This document shows, piece after piece, positions 33,340 through 41,893 of a DNA stretch of 57,295 bases. Source of the stretch: Candidatus Stackebrandtia excrementipullorum (GTDB lineage: Bacteria; Actinomycetota; Actinomycetes; Mycobacteriales; Micromonosporaceae); the NCBI GenBank assembly GCA_019113825.1, contig DXGR01000089.1:1-57295 (forward strand), in the 5' to 3' direction. The position numbers and the translations under genes are program-made. The notes beneath the pieces were generated by a model. The model did not search any database, was not told the DNA's origin, and saw only the letters and a list, made by a program, of their open reading frames with translations. Within the stretch, counting starts at the first letter, position 1. Every line of letters begins with the position of its first letter.

Positions 33340-34293
33340 CTACTGTCGCGACTTCTTGATCTCTTCCGCCGCTTGGGGAAGCACCTTGAACAGGTCTCCG
33401 ACGACTCCATAGTCGGCTATCTCGAAGATCGGCGCGCCCTCGTCCTTGTTGACCGCCACGATCGTCTTAGACGTTTGCATTCCGGCCCGGTGCTGAATGG
33501 CACCGGAGATCCCCGCCGCCACGTACAGCTGCGGCGACACGGTGCTTCCAGTCTGTCCGACCTGAAACTTGTGCGGGTAGTAACCGGCGTCGGTCGCCGC
33601 ACGCGATGCTCCCACGGCACCACCGAGCAGGTCGGCGAACTCCTCGATGACCGAGAACTGTTCGGCCGAACCGACCCCGCGTCCACCGGATACGACGACC
33701 GCCGCCTCGGTGAGATCCGGGCGGTCGCCCTTGGCCTCGGTAACACGGTCGGAAACGGTGACCAGTTTCGCCGCGTCACTCACTTCGACGGGAACCGAGA
33801 CGCGTTCGGCGGACACCGGTTCGGCCGACGGAGTCAAGGAGTTGGGCCGCACGCACACCAGGGGGAAACCCTTGCTCACCTGGGACTGCACGACCGTGGA
33901 CCCGGCAAAGATCGGCTGGGTCGCCGTGCCGTCCGAGTCCAGGCCCACCACGTCGGTCAACAAACCGTTGTCCAAAGTCACCGCAACGCGCGCGGCGATT
34001 TCCTTGCCTTCCTGGATGCTCGGGAGGAGAACCGCCGCAGGTTGCTTTTCCCGGATCAGCGTGGTCAAGACCTCCGCCTTGGGCGCTACCAGGTACTTGT
34101 CCAAGACCTCGTCTTCGGCGGAGTAGATTTTGCTCGCGCCGTATTCGGCGAGACTGTCGGCGATCTCGTCGGTCAGCCCGGGGGCACCCATGACGACCGC
34201 AGCGACGTCTCCCAGGCCGAGGCCCCGCGCCATCGTCAACATTTCGTAGGTGAGTTTGTTGGCCGCACCGGCCACAACGAATACTTCAGCCAT
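33340..34293 (-). CDS. etfA: Electron transfer flavoprotein alpha subunit
   Basis: With EtfB it carries electrons from acyl-CoA and other dehydrogenases to the quinone pool. The 317-residue protein has the N-terminal Rossmann-like half and the C-terminal FAD domain with VVSGGRGVGSAEQF, GASRAATDAGYYPHKFQVGQ, TVSPQLYVAAGISGAIQH and INKD-type AVNKDEGAPIFEIADYGVVG. It starts 17 bases after the etfB stop. An etfB-etfA pair without etf-QO is typical of actinobacteria, where the dehydrogenases lie elsewhere. Confidence 0.96.
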   Translation of the reverse strand: MAEVFVVAGAANKLTYEMLTMARGLGLGDVAAVVMGAPGLTDEIADSLAEYGASKIYSAEDEVLDKYLVAPKAEVLTTLIREKQPAAVLLPSIQEGKEIAARVAVTLDNGLLTDVVGLDSDGTATQPIFAGSTVVQSQVSKGFPLVCVRPNSLTPSAEPVSAERVSVPVEVSDAAKLVTVSDRVTEAKGDRPDLTEAAVVVSGGRGVGSAEQFSVIEEFADLLGGAVGASRAATDAGYYPHKFQVGQTGSTVSPQLYVAAGISGAIQHRAGMQTSKTIVAVNKDEGAPIFEIADYGVVGDLFKVLPQAAEEIKKSRQ

Positions 34294-34310
34294 GTCGGTA
34301 AACCCCTTTG

Positions 34311-35090
34311 CTACACGAACTTCTCGGCGGCCAGGTATCCGGCGAGCTCAACGCCGCCGGCTCCCTCGTCGGTGATCTTCTGCCCGGCGCTGCGGGGCGG
34401 ACGCGGTTCGGCGGAGACCACCTTGCTGGTGGCGGCGGCCGCACCGACGGTGTCCGGCGCGACCCCGAGGTCGGACAGACTCCAGTTCTCGACGGGCTTC
34501 CGCTTGGCGGCCATGATCCCCTTGAGGGACGGGAACCGTGGCGTGTTGATGGAGTCCCAGACCGACACGATCGCGGGCGTGGCCGCGGTCAGGGTCTCGT
34601 AACCGTCGTCGGTCTGTCGTTCCACGGTGAGGGCACCGCCGTCGACGGTCAGCTTGCGTGCACCGCCCATGACGGCCACTCCGAGCCGGGCGCCCAGCAT
34701 CTGGGCCATACCGCCGACGCCGCCGTCGGTGGATTCGGTGGCGCACAGGACAAGGTCGTACTCCAGCTTGGACAAGGCTGCCGCGATGACCGCCGACGTG
34801 GTGACCGCGCACGATCCCGCGATGGCGTCGTCCTGCACGTGAACCGCCTTGTGCGGCCCCATGGACAGCGCTTTGCGGACGGTCTCCAGCGAGTGGTCCG
34901 GTCCGACGGTCAGGACGGTGACCTCGGCTTCTCCGGCGTCGGCAATGGCCATCGCCGCTTCAAGGGCGTTTTCATCGAGTTCGCTGATGACATTTGACGC
35001 GGAAGCACGTTCCACAGTGAAGTCAGCCGAGTCCAGATGCCGCTCCAACCCGGAATCCGGTACCTGTTTAACGAGGACAACGATTTTCAT
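34311..35090 (-). CDS. etfB: Electron transfer flavoprotein beta subunit
   Basis: Partner of EtfA that binds AMP and docks the dehydrogenase. It has 259 residues starting MKIVVLVKQVPDSGLERHLD at ATG 35090. Characteristic segments are LDENALEAAMAIAD, the TVGPDHSLETVRKALSMG region and CATESTDGGVGGMAQMLGAR. The C-terminal arm ends in AAEKFV. The frame to 35135 is longer but non-conserved. A palindrome about 200 bases upstream could be a regulator site. Confidence 0.95.
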   Translation of the reverse strand: MKIVVLVKQVPDSGLERHLDSADFTVERASASNVISELDENALEAAMAIADAGEAEVTVLTVGPDHSLETVRKALSMGPHKAVHVQDDAIAGSCAVTTSAVIAAALSKLEYDLVLCATESTDGGVGGMAQMLGARLGVAVMGGARKLTVDGGALTVERQTDDGYETLTAATPAIVSVWDSINTPRFPSLKGIMAAKRKPVENWSLSDLGVAPDTVGAAAATSKVVSAEPRPPRSAGQKITDEGAGGVELAGYLAAEKFV

Positions 35091-35453
35091 GTAGTCATCG
35101 GGCCGTCGTTCTTTCGACGACGTCCCTTCCTCCAATCTCAGAGCGTGTCTGCGTCAAGCCGAATCGCTCGGCTATGGCCGGCGGAGGCCACACGCGGCCT
35201 AAACGGACGTTCAGGTCACCATCATCACCGGCCAACGACAGTCATCATCATCCGGGTAGGCGTGGCACGGCGAATACTACCCTGGCAAGTTACTTGCGAG
35301 TAACCGCATCTGCGCTCCTCGGCGCGTGTCGCACCGCATCGACCGGCATCATGACGACGTCACACGTCCCGACGGACGGTGAGCAGGTTCACAATGACCG
35401 ACGGCGTCACACCGTCCTGTCTCACCGATCCGTGGACTCCTTACTCTTGACGC
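35091..35453. other. Divergent promoter region, etfB and dTMP-kinase-like gene
   Basis: About 360 bases without a gene. It holds a 16-base imperfect palindrome at 35289-35304. No clear -35/-10 pair could be placed with confidence. Confidence 0.5.
35289..35304. promoter_or_regulatory. Palindrome, possible TetR-type operator
   Basis: The sequence gttacttgcgagtaac has 6-bp perfect arms (GTTACT/AGTAAC) around four central bases, the size and style of a TetR-family operator. It lies between etfB and the dTMP-kinase-like gene. No regulator gene is adjacent, so the assignment is by shape only. Confidence 0.4.
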
Positions 35454-36314
35454 GTGTCGCATCATTCGCGTCGGGCGACGATCGCCGTTATCGGTGTCGA
35501 CGGAGCCGGAAAGACCACCCAGGCCAGACGCCTCACCGACTGGTTGCGTGCCACGGGACAACCGGCCACCTACCGCATGGCCGCGGGCGGGCGACGGATA
35601 CTCGGCAACGCGGCCCAATACCTCGGCCGCAACGACTCCGTGGCGCTCCTCGGTCCGGAGCTCGCCCTTCGCACCGAGACCTTGATTCGGCATGTCAACC
35701 TGACGCTGTCGCAACGTGCGATCGTCCTCGTCGCCGACCGCTACAACCTGTGCCAGTTCGCCAGAACCAGGATGTTGGACCCCGATTTGGAACCGTGGGT
35801 GAGACGCACTCTGGCCAGGCACCCTCGCCCAGACCTGACGATCTATCTGAGCATCCCACCCGAGGTCGCGGCCACCCGTATCAAGCGGCGCGGCATCGAC
35901 GTGGAGCCGGTTCACGGACTCGTACGATTGGACGCCGCTTACCGCTCACTCCCCGAGGCGGACGACTTCCTATACCTGGACGCGGATCGCACGCCCGACG
36001 CGGTCAGCGTCGATATTCGGAAACTGGTCCGGTCGGCCCTTCCCGAGTTGTTTGTCGGCAAGGCATTATTGATGCATGGGCCGAATCGTCATATTCGTCG
36101 CACTGGCGTACCTTGCATCGCTGATCGCCGCCGTCGCAGACTGCCTGGGAGGCGAACATCCTCCTCGACGCTTCAGCCGTGCCGCGTGGGTGTTGATCAT
36201 CGTTTTCCTGCCGATAGCCGGCGCCATCGCGTGGTTCATGTCGGGGCGACCACGCCCACAGGGCAACGGCATCACCCGCCCACGGCCTCAGAAACGCACG
36301 TTCGGTCCGGATGA
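35454..36314 (+). CDS. dTMP kinase-like protein, overlong 3' end
   Basis: P-loop nucleotide kinase with GVDGAGKTT at residues 14-22, a VADRYN motif like the DR(Y/F) of thymidylate kinases, and an Arg-rich lid region IKRRGIDVEPV. The family is about 205-215 residues long and the conserved part ends near residue 205 (ALPELFVG). The frame then continues for about 80 Arg/His/Pro-rich residues inside the next gene, a typical out-of-frame translation, and stops only at 36314. The true end may be a lost stop, a frameshift or a real long overlap. GTG 35454 is the start. It could be a second dTMP kinase or a related nucleotide kinase. Confidence 0.75.
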   Translation: MSHHSRRATIAVIGVDGAGKTTQARRLTDWLRATGQPATYRMAAGGRRILGNAAQYLGRNDSVALLGPELALRTETLIRHVNLTLSQRAIVLVADRYNLCQFARTRMLDPDLEPWVRRTLARHPRPDLTIYLSIPPEVAATRIKRRGIDVEPVHGLVRLDAAYRSLPEADDFLYLDADRTPDAVSVDIRKLVRSALPELFVGKALLMHGPNRHIRRTGVPCIADRRRRRLPGRRTSSSTLQPCRVGVDHRFPADSRRHRVVHVGATTPTGQRHHPPTASETHVRSG

Positions 36315-36375
36315 CGACCCCGACTTCCTCAACGATCTTCAGCGACGTCTACGCGAGGACAAAGACGACCGCTGA
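36076..36375 (+). CDS. PLDc_N-type small membrane protein
   Basis: A 99-residue protein with two membrane helices (about residues 3-24 and 36-56), separated by a short loop with basic residues. AWVLIIVFLPIAGAIAWFM resembles the PLDc_N (phospholipase D nuclease N-terminal) domain found alone in many actinobacterial small proteins. The soluble C-terminus is charged (DDDPDFLNDLQRRLREDKDD). It is in the +1 frame relative to the upstream kinase-like ORF, which runs into it for 239 bases. Function unknown. Confidence 0.8.
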   Translation: MGRIVIFVALAYLASLIAAVADCLGGEHPPRRFSRAAWVLIIVFLPIAGAIAWFMSGRPRPQGNGITRPRPQKRTFGPDDDPDFLNDLQRRLREDKDDR

Positions 36376-36566
36376 CCCCTCGGACACACCCCGAGGTCCG
36401 ATCACGGTGCATCTACCCGTCCGGTCTCCCATCGGCGCTACAGCGGCCGCGAGCTCCCCTGAATCAATCTGGTAACAATGGTCACCACCGGCCGTGCGAC
36501 GAAACGGCTCGCAGGTCACCCGGCGTTCTCGGCGCCCCGGTGCGACACCATTCGGAGGTATTTCCC

Positions 36567-37862
36567 GTGACAAGCCCTCAGGGCGGTAAACGCATCCTGC
36601 TTCTCTCGTGGGAGTACCCGCCGGTCCTTGTCGGCGGACTCGGCCGTCACGTCCACGCCTTGGCGACCTCGCTGGCCGCAGCCGGCCACACCGTCACAGT
36701 GGCCACCAGGCACGGCAACCACCCCGACGGCACGCCGGCGGCACTGGACGAGACCGTCGACGGGGTTCGCATCGTTCGGGCCCCACAGGACGCCCCGCTT
36801 CTGGACTTCGACACCACGACGCTGCTGCCCTGGACGATGGCCTTCAACCACGCCCTCACCCGAGCCGCTCTCAGGGCGACACGCACCCAGGAATTCGATG
36901 TCGTACACGCCCACGACTGGTTGGTGACGCACGCCGCGGTCACCCTCAAACACCACCTGGACGTGCCTCTGGTGGCGACCGTGCACTCCACCGAGGCGGG
37001 TAGGCACCTGGGTTGGCTGCCCGACCAGGTCTCCAAAGACATCCACGCCATCGAATGGTGGCTGACGTACGAGGCGCGTGCCGTCATCGCCTGTTCGGAG
37101 TACATGCGTTGGGAGATCAACCACCTGTTCGATCCGCCCGACGGCAAGATCCAGGTGGTGCCCAACGGGGTGGACCGCGCCAGTTTCACGCATGCACCCG
37201 GCGCCACGGACCACATTCGAGACGAATACGCGGACGGACCCATCCTCCTCCACGCGGGCCGGCTGGTCCACGAGAAGGGCGTTCAGGACCTCATCGAAGC
37301 CACCGTGTTTCTCGTCGACCGTCACCCCGGCCTCACCGTTCTCATCGCGGGAGAGGGGCCCTGGGAGTCGGAGCTGAAGCGCCAAGCAGTTGAGCTGGGG
37401 CTCGACAAGACCGTGCGGTTTCTCGGTTTCGTCGGCGGTGCGCAGCTACCGGCGCTGCTGGCGGCCGCCGATTGCTTCACCATCCCCAGCCGCTACGAAC
37501 CGTTCGGGATGGTGGCGTTGGAGGCCGTGGCCGCCGGCACCGTCGTCGTGGCCGCCGACGCCGGTGGGTTGACCGAGTTCATCATCGACGGCGAGACCGG
37601 GATGACGCACCGGCCGGGAGATCCGGCTTCGCTGGCCGACGCGGTCTCGACGGTCCTTGAGCAACCCGATCTTGCACAACGGTTGAGAGACAACGCATCG
37701 GACATGATCAGCCGCCATTACGACTGGGGGCCCATCGCCTCCCAGACCGCGGACGTGTACGAGCAGGCCGAAGTCGACGAGCAGACGGTGGCCGCCGATG
37801 TCGCCGCGCGACAGCTCCAGCCCGACATCCCCGAGGGAAATCTGTTCGAACCTCGCGCCTGA
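36567..37862 (+). CDS. GT4 glycosyltransferase, Rv3032-like glucan synthase
   Basis: A 431-residue GT-B glycosyltransferase of family GT4. It starts at GTG 36567, seven bases after GGAGGT. The N-terminal domain has ILLLSWEYPPVLVGGLGRHV, as in glycogen synthases, and AHDWLVTHA; the donor-binding half has HAGRLVHEKGVQDL and the E-x7-E segment PSRYEPFGMVALEAVAAG. Its place beside etfBA matches Rv3032 of M. tuberculosis, which elongates alpha-1,4-glucan in methylglucose lipopolysaccharide and glycogen. The GH57 branching-enzyme gene that I recall next to Rv3032 is absent here, so the exact product is uncertain. Confidence 0.88.
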   Translation: MTSPQGGKRILLLSWEYPPVLVGGLGRHVHALATSLAAAGHTVTVATRHGNHPDGTPAALDETVDGVRIVRAPQDAPLLDFDTTTLLPWTMAFNHALTRAALRATRTQEFDVVHAHDWLVTHAAVTLKHHLDVPLVATVHSTEAGRHLGWLPDQVSKDIHAIEWWLTYEARAVIACSEYMRWEINHLFDPPDGKIQVVPNGVDRASFTHAPGATDHIRDEYADGPILLHAGRLVHEKGVQDLIEATVFLVDRHPGLTVLIAGEGPWESELKRQAVELGLDKTVRFLGFVGGAQLPALLAAADCFTIPSRYEPFGMVALEAVAAGTVVVAADAGGLTEFIIDGETGMTHRPGDPASLADAVSTVLEQPDLAQRLRDNASDMISRHYDWGPIASQTADVYEQAEVDEQTVAADVAARQLQPDIPEGNLFEPRA

Positions 37863-37875
37863 AGCGCACACGAAA

Positions 37876-37910
37876 CAACGGTCGTGCCTCGTCGAGGCAC
37901 GACCGTTGTC
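37876..37910. terminator. Bidirectional terminator
   Basis: A 14-bp perfect stem (37876-37889 with 37897-37910), with inner complementarity that can extend it, separates the convergent GT4 gene and the small gene at 37929. Confidence 0.85.
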
Positions 37911-37928
37911 ACGACGGTTGTGGTCGGC

Positions 37929-38264
37929 TTACGCTGCGCCGCCGAAGACCCCCGCCTCTTCGAGGCGCTTGGTCGTGGCGTCCCAGCCCTGTCCGGGGAA
38001 GCTGTCGACGAAGGAATCCAGTTCACCACGGATCTTTTCACCGTGACCGGCCTCCGCGAGGTCCTTCATCTCCTGGACGAACTTGTCGGAGTCGGTGGCA
38101 CAGTGCACGGTCTTGCCCGTGGTCAGGTTACGGACGTAGGCGTGCTTGCCCTTGTTCAGGGGGATCAGGTACTTGAACTCGCCCAGCACACTCAGGCCAC
38201 CGCCCTGGCCGGCCTGACCCGCACGTACTGACGCGCGCGCGGTCTTCGAGGTGTTGTTTGCCAT
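37929..38264 (-). CDS. Conserved actinobacterial small protein, unknown function
   Basis: A 111-residue soluble protein starting MANNTSKTARASVRAGQAG at ATG 38264, with GAGGAGT upstream. The N-terminus is basic and Gly/Ala-rich. The core (LGEFKYLIPLNKGKHAYVRN, then TVHCATDSDKFVQEMKDLAE) looks like a small alpha/beta fold with one Cys. I recognise no named family. It stands alone between a terminator and a 439-base gap. Confidence 0.7.
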   Translation of the reverse strand: MANNTSKTARASVRAGQAGQGGGLSVLGEFKYLIPLNKGKHAYVRNLTTGKTVHCATDSDKFVQEMKDLAEAGHGEKIRGELDSFVDSFPGQGWDATTKRLEEAGVFGGAA

Positions 38265-38703
38265 TGCCGGCACTCCTCACCATTGGATGAATGAAAGATT
38301 GAACGCTGCGGTGAGCACTCGGACCCACCAGGACGTCATAGCGGCCGGTGCACAGACCGGCCTCGGTCAACGATACCCGACCGGCAAAAACGGTCCTCAA
38401 CACCTCGGCGGCGGCCGTGTACGACCGTCGGGCGGGTTTCGTGTGGCCGACACACCCCTGACCGAAAGGATGATTTCTGACCGATATCGACCTGTAATCG
38501 AAAAATAATCACCCTAAACCCCTAGCGCCGTTCCCCTTCGAACGTCATGATTGGCGAGATAGATTTCGCGCTCTTGGTGCGACACCTGGCCTATGCCGCG
38601 AACGTGTTCGATGGTTGTCACCGATCACCGATACGATCGCTGCTCGTTTGACGCAATGAGTTTGGGGAAGGCGCATTGCGCCGAAACTGCCAGGAGGTTC
38701 GAC
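38265..38703. other. Divergent intergenic region
   Basis: A 439-base gap between two divergent small genes. Part of it (around 38500-38530) is AT-rich and may hold promoters. I see no small gene, RNA or repeat that I can support. Confidence 0.4.
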
Positions 38704-39195
38704 GTGCCAACGCGAGGCGTTATCTATGTGCACTCAAGCCCACCGGCGGTATGTCCACATGTCGAGTGGGCCATTGGCCGTGCTCTCGACACCGAGGCCA
38801 AACTCACCTGGTCGGTACAGCCGGCTTCGCCTCCGTCCTGGCGCACCGACTGCGCATGGAACGGACCGCCGGGAACAGCGATGAAACTGGCGAAGGCGCT
38901 CCAAAAGTGGCAGATGCTTCGATTCGAAATCACCGAGGACGCCAGTCCCGGTGTGGACGGTGAACGCATCATGTTCGTGCCGAGCCGCGGTCTGTACCGC
39001 ACAGCAACCAGCGCCAACGGGGATCTCTTGATCGACGAGAACCGCATTCGCGCACTTTTGGCCACCACCACCGATGCGGACACACTGCGCCATGGGCTGA
39101 ACAAGTTGTTGGGCACCGAGTGGGATGCCGAACTCAACGTTTACCGAAACTACGACGACGACGCCGGTCAGAACTGGTTGTCGCAGGTCAGCTGA
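38704..39195 (+). CDS. DUF3145 family protein
   Basis: A 163-residue protein starting VPTRGVIYVHSSPPAVCPHV at GTG 38704, which has AGGAGGT a few bases upstream. The N-terminal motif and the segment ASPGVDGERIMFVPSRGLYR match the actinobacteria-specific DUF3145 family, of unknown role. The length is as usual. The frame extends upstream to 38593 but the extra residues are not family-like. Expression is probably monocistronic. Confidence 0.88.
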   Translation: MPTRGVIYVHSSPPAVCPHVEWAIGRALDTEAKLTWSVQPASPPSWRTDCAWNGPPGTAMKLAKALQKWQMLRFEITEDASPGVDGERIMFVPSRGLYRTATSANGDLLIDENRIRALLATTTDADTLRHGLNKLLGTEWDAELNVYRNYDDDAGQNWLSQVS

Positions 39196-39355
39196 CACAC
39201 CGCGCCCACTTGCACACGACGGGCGCATGTGATCAAGGTGTTGAAACCTTGTGGGCGGACACCGGCCGTGCTTCGGCTCGGCCGGGTGTCGCCCGCACGG
39301 AGATGTCTTTGCCACCAGGCATACTGGGTACCAACGACCGGTGAACCGCACAACC

Positions 39356-40276
39356 ATGTCTGGGGCCTTTGAGATGTCCACATCGCCACTTCCCGGCGGT
39401 CTTCCACTATGGCCGGGCACAGCCGAGGCCGCCGAACGCGCCCGCAAGGCCGAGGCGGCAAAAAAACAGGCGGCGTTGGCCGCCAAGAAGGCGGCTCAGG
39501 AAGAGGCCGCAGCAAAGAAGGCGGCTGCCGAAGCCGCGGCCGGGAAGGCTGCTGCAGACGCCGCGGGCCGGGCATCAACGACAGCCGACGGGTCCCCATC
39601 GCCGACGATGTCTCCCGAGGCCATCCAACGCGCCATCGCCGAACAGGCGGCAGTGCTGGCCCGTCAGATGACCGCAGAGCAGGCGCAGGGTGCACCGCCA
39701 CCGCCGCCACCGCCGTCGGCGCATTCCGGCGACCCGGTCGCCGCCGCCTCGGCACGTCTGGCCGGTGCACCCGTACCGCCGGAGCAGATGGCACCACCAC
39801 CTGCTCCGGCGCCACAGGCACCGCCTCCTCCACCGCAGTTCAGCCTGCCGCCGTCGTCATCACCTCACATGGACCCTCACCCAGGGCACCAGGCTCCCGC
39901 CCCGACGTCGTCGGCCGGTCCGCAGTGGGGCCCTCCTGCTCCGCCTCAGCACCCATACGGCTCTCAAGCACCGGCGTATCAAAATCCGGCGGTGCCGCCA
40001 CCGCCGATGCAGGCTCCACCCCCGGGGGTGTACGGTCCGCCGCCACCACACGGAGCAGCACCGCAGGGCAGGGCCACACCGCCGCCGCCCGGGCACGGTC
40101 CGCACCACCATTACGGGCAGGCACCGCCGCACGGCCGAATGCCACCGCCACCCGACCACGGTCATCATTACTCTTACCCGCCGGCTCCGCACGGCAGGGC
40201 CACACCACCGGCTCCGCACGGCAGAGCCACACCACCACCACACGGGCAGGCGCCGCCGCCTTACCCGCCCCCCTGA
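39356..40276 (+). CDS. Ala/Lys-rich and Pro/His-rich low-complexity protein
   Basis: A 306-residue protein without a globular domain. Residues about 20-75 are Ala/Lys/Glu-rich and predicted coiled coil (AERARKAEAAKKQAALAAKK). Residues about 80-110 have a helical MSPEAIQRAIAEQAAVLARQ segment. The rest is Pro/His/Gly/Gln-rich with imperfect repeats of the type APHGRATPP near the C-terminus. There is no signal peptide or membrane helix. It could be a scaffold or polar-growth protein, as for other Pro-rich coiled-coil proteins of actinobacteria. The start is uncertain: ATG 39356, GTG 39341 and ATG 39374 are all in frame. Confidence 0.65.
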   Translation: MSGAFEMSTSPLPGGLPLWPGTAEAAERARKAEAAKKQAALAAKKAAQEEAAAKKAAAEAAAGKAAADAAGRASTTADGSPSPTMSPEAIQRAIAEQAAVLARQMTAEQAQGAPPPPPPPSAHSGDPVAAASARLAGAPVPPEQMAPPPAPAPQAPPPPPQFSLPPSSSPHMDPHPGHQAPAPTSSAGPQWGPPAPPQHPYGSQAPAYQNPAVPPPPMQAPPPGVYGPPPPHGAAPQGRATPPPPGHGPHHHYGQAPPHGRMPPPPDHGHHYSYPPAPHGRATPPAPHGRATPPPHGQAPPPYPPP

Positions 40277-40377
40277 AATCCTGCTCATACCGGGGCCTGC
40301 GGGCATCGTCTGTGATAATTCTTGCCCTCCAACCGCCGCTGAGGCGAAATGGACTCGAAGACAAATATGCTGGCGAA

Positions 40378-41016
40378 ATGACAACCGACAAGACGACAGC
40401 CCGTTTCTGGTTCGATCCGCTGTGCCCGTGGGCATGGATGACATCGCGGTGGATCACGGAGGTGGAGAGGGTACGCGACATCACGGTGTCGTGGCACATC
40501 ATGAGCCTGCAGGTCCTCAACCAAGACAAAATGGACGAACTGCCTGAGGCCTACCGGGCCCGAGTGGCCACCGGCGAGTGGTGGCAACCGGTCCGCGTCG
40601 TGGCGGCGGCGCGCGCCCACCACGGTGACGAGGCGGTCGGACGCCTGTACACCGCCATGGGAACCCGCTTCCACAACAACGGTGAAGGTCAGTCACGGGA
40701 GGTTTTCGAAGCCGCTTTGACCGACGCCGGGCTTCCGACCGAGCTGGTCGAGGCCGCCTACTCCAACGAGTACGACGCCGCGATCACGGCATCCCATGAA
40801 GAAGGCATCGGACTCGTCGGTCAGGAGGTCGGAACGCCCGTGGTAGCGGTCCCCGGCGCCGATGGCCGAGAGGTCGCCTTCTTCGGCCCGGTGGTGACAC
40901 CCGCCCCCAAGGGCGAGGCCGCCGGCCGGTTGTGGGATGGAACGTTGTTGGTCGCCGGCACGCCCGGTTTCTACGAGCTGAAGCGGACCCGCACGCAGGG
41001 CCCCATTTTCGATTAG
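40378..41016 (+). CDS. Rv2466c-like DsbA-family thiol protein (CPWA site)
   Basis: A 212-residue protein of the thioredoxin-fold family of the mycothiol-dependent nitroreductase Rv2466c. It starts MTTDKTTARFWFDPLCPWAW and keeps the family segments SRWITEVERVR, WHIMSLQVLNQ and GLVGQEVGTPVVAV. The active-site motif is CPWA, with Ala where Rv2466c has a second Cys (from memory CPWC), so a monothiol mechanism with mycothiol is likely. A paralogue with CPLT is at 50028. It precedes beta-carbonic anhydrase by about 100 bases. Confidence 0.88.
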   Translation: MTTDKTTARFWFDPLCPWAWMTSRWITEVERVRDITVSWHIMSLQVLNQDKMDELPEAYRARVATGEWWQPVRVVAAARAHHGDEAVGRLYTAMGTRFHNNGEGQSREVFEAALTDAGLPTELVEAAYSNEYDAAITASHEEGIGLVGQEVGTPVVAVPGADGREVAFFGPVVTPAPKGEAAGRLWDGTLLVAGTPGFYELKRTRTQGPIFD

Positions 41017-41119
41017 CCGGACCCGACACGCTCGGCGCCTGCCGGAAAACGCACACCAGGTGGGCGCCGCTAAAGTCAAGGACGCTGCCCGACCCGATCA
41101 CACAGTGCAGGAATACCGC

Positions 41120-41746
41120 ATGACGACCACGTCCTCCTACGACGCCGGATACTCACCCGAAGCGAAGGAGGCGTTGCGTGTTCTCCTTGCCGGAAATCAA
41201 CGCTTCGTAGCCGGTAAGCCTCAATACCCGCGTGACATTCACGCGGCACGTGCCGCCGCCTCCGAACAGCATCCGATGGCCGCGGTGTTCACATGCGTCG
41301 ATTCGCGCGTCACCGCCGAGTCGCTGTTCGACTGTGACTTCGGCCAGCTGATCGTGGTCCGCACCGCCGGTCATGTACCCGACCAGGCGGCCACTGCCTC
41401 CTTGGGGTTCGCCGTGGCCGAGCTGGACGTTCCTCTGATCGTGGTGCTCGGGCATGAACGCTGCGGGGCCATTCAACTGGCGGTCGACTCCCAACGTCAG
41501 GACGCGGGAGCCGACGCCGCCAACTGCCTCATGAGTCGGTTGCGGCCGATGGCGGCCCTGGGATTGGCGCAGTCATCGACGGACCCCTACCACGCGACGA
41601 TGCTGCGCCAGATCGACGACACCGTGGGACGGCTACGCACCGACGCAACGCTCGTCGGTTGCGAGATCATCGGCGCGCGCTACGACCTCGACCACGGCAC
41701 GGTCCAGGTCGTGGAGGAACCCACTCGAGTTGTCGTCGCCGGCTGA
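41120..41746 (+). CDS. Beta-class carbonic anhydrase
   Basis: Interconverts CO2 and bicarbonate with a zinc bound by two Cys and one His. The 208-residue protein has FTCVDSRVTAESLF (Cys and the Asp-Arg dyad) and LGHERCGAIQLAV (His and Cys), plus VVRTAGHVPDQAATASLGFA. ATG 41120 has AGGA upstream; a frame from 41060 adds unlikely residues. It is cytoplasmic and probably supplies bicarbonate for carboxylases. Confidence 0.93.
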   Translation: MTTTSSYDAGYSPEAKEALRVLLAGNQRFVAGKPQYPRDIHAARAAASEQHPMAAVFTCVDSRVTAESLFDCDFGQLIVVRTAGHVPDQAATASLGFAVAELDVPLIVVLGHERCGAIQLAVDSQRQDAGADAANCLMSRLRPMAALGLAQSSTDPYHATMLRQIDDTVGRLRTDATLVGCEIIGARYDLDHGTVQVVEEPTRVVVAG

Positions 41747-41893
41747 CGATCAGGGCGCAAAGCCCATACGGCCTGATCGACGAAGCCTTCCACGGCATCG
41801 GTGCGCATGCAAACAACCACCCTTGGTTAACGTTTCCATATCGCCTCACCGCAGGTGTTGCGTACGCCACCGGGGACTGACAAACTCCACCAG

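Noticed and set aside
36470-36487. Imperfect inverted repeat TGGTAAC/GTCACCA before the GT4 gene as an operator
   Set aside because: One mismatch in 7-base arms in high-GC sequence is weak, and no second copy or regulator was found.
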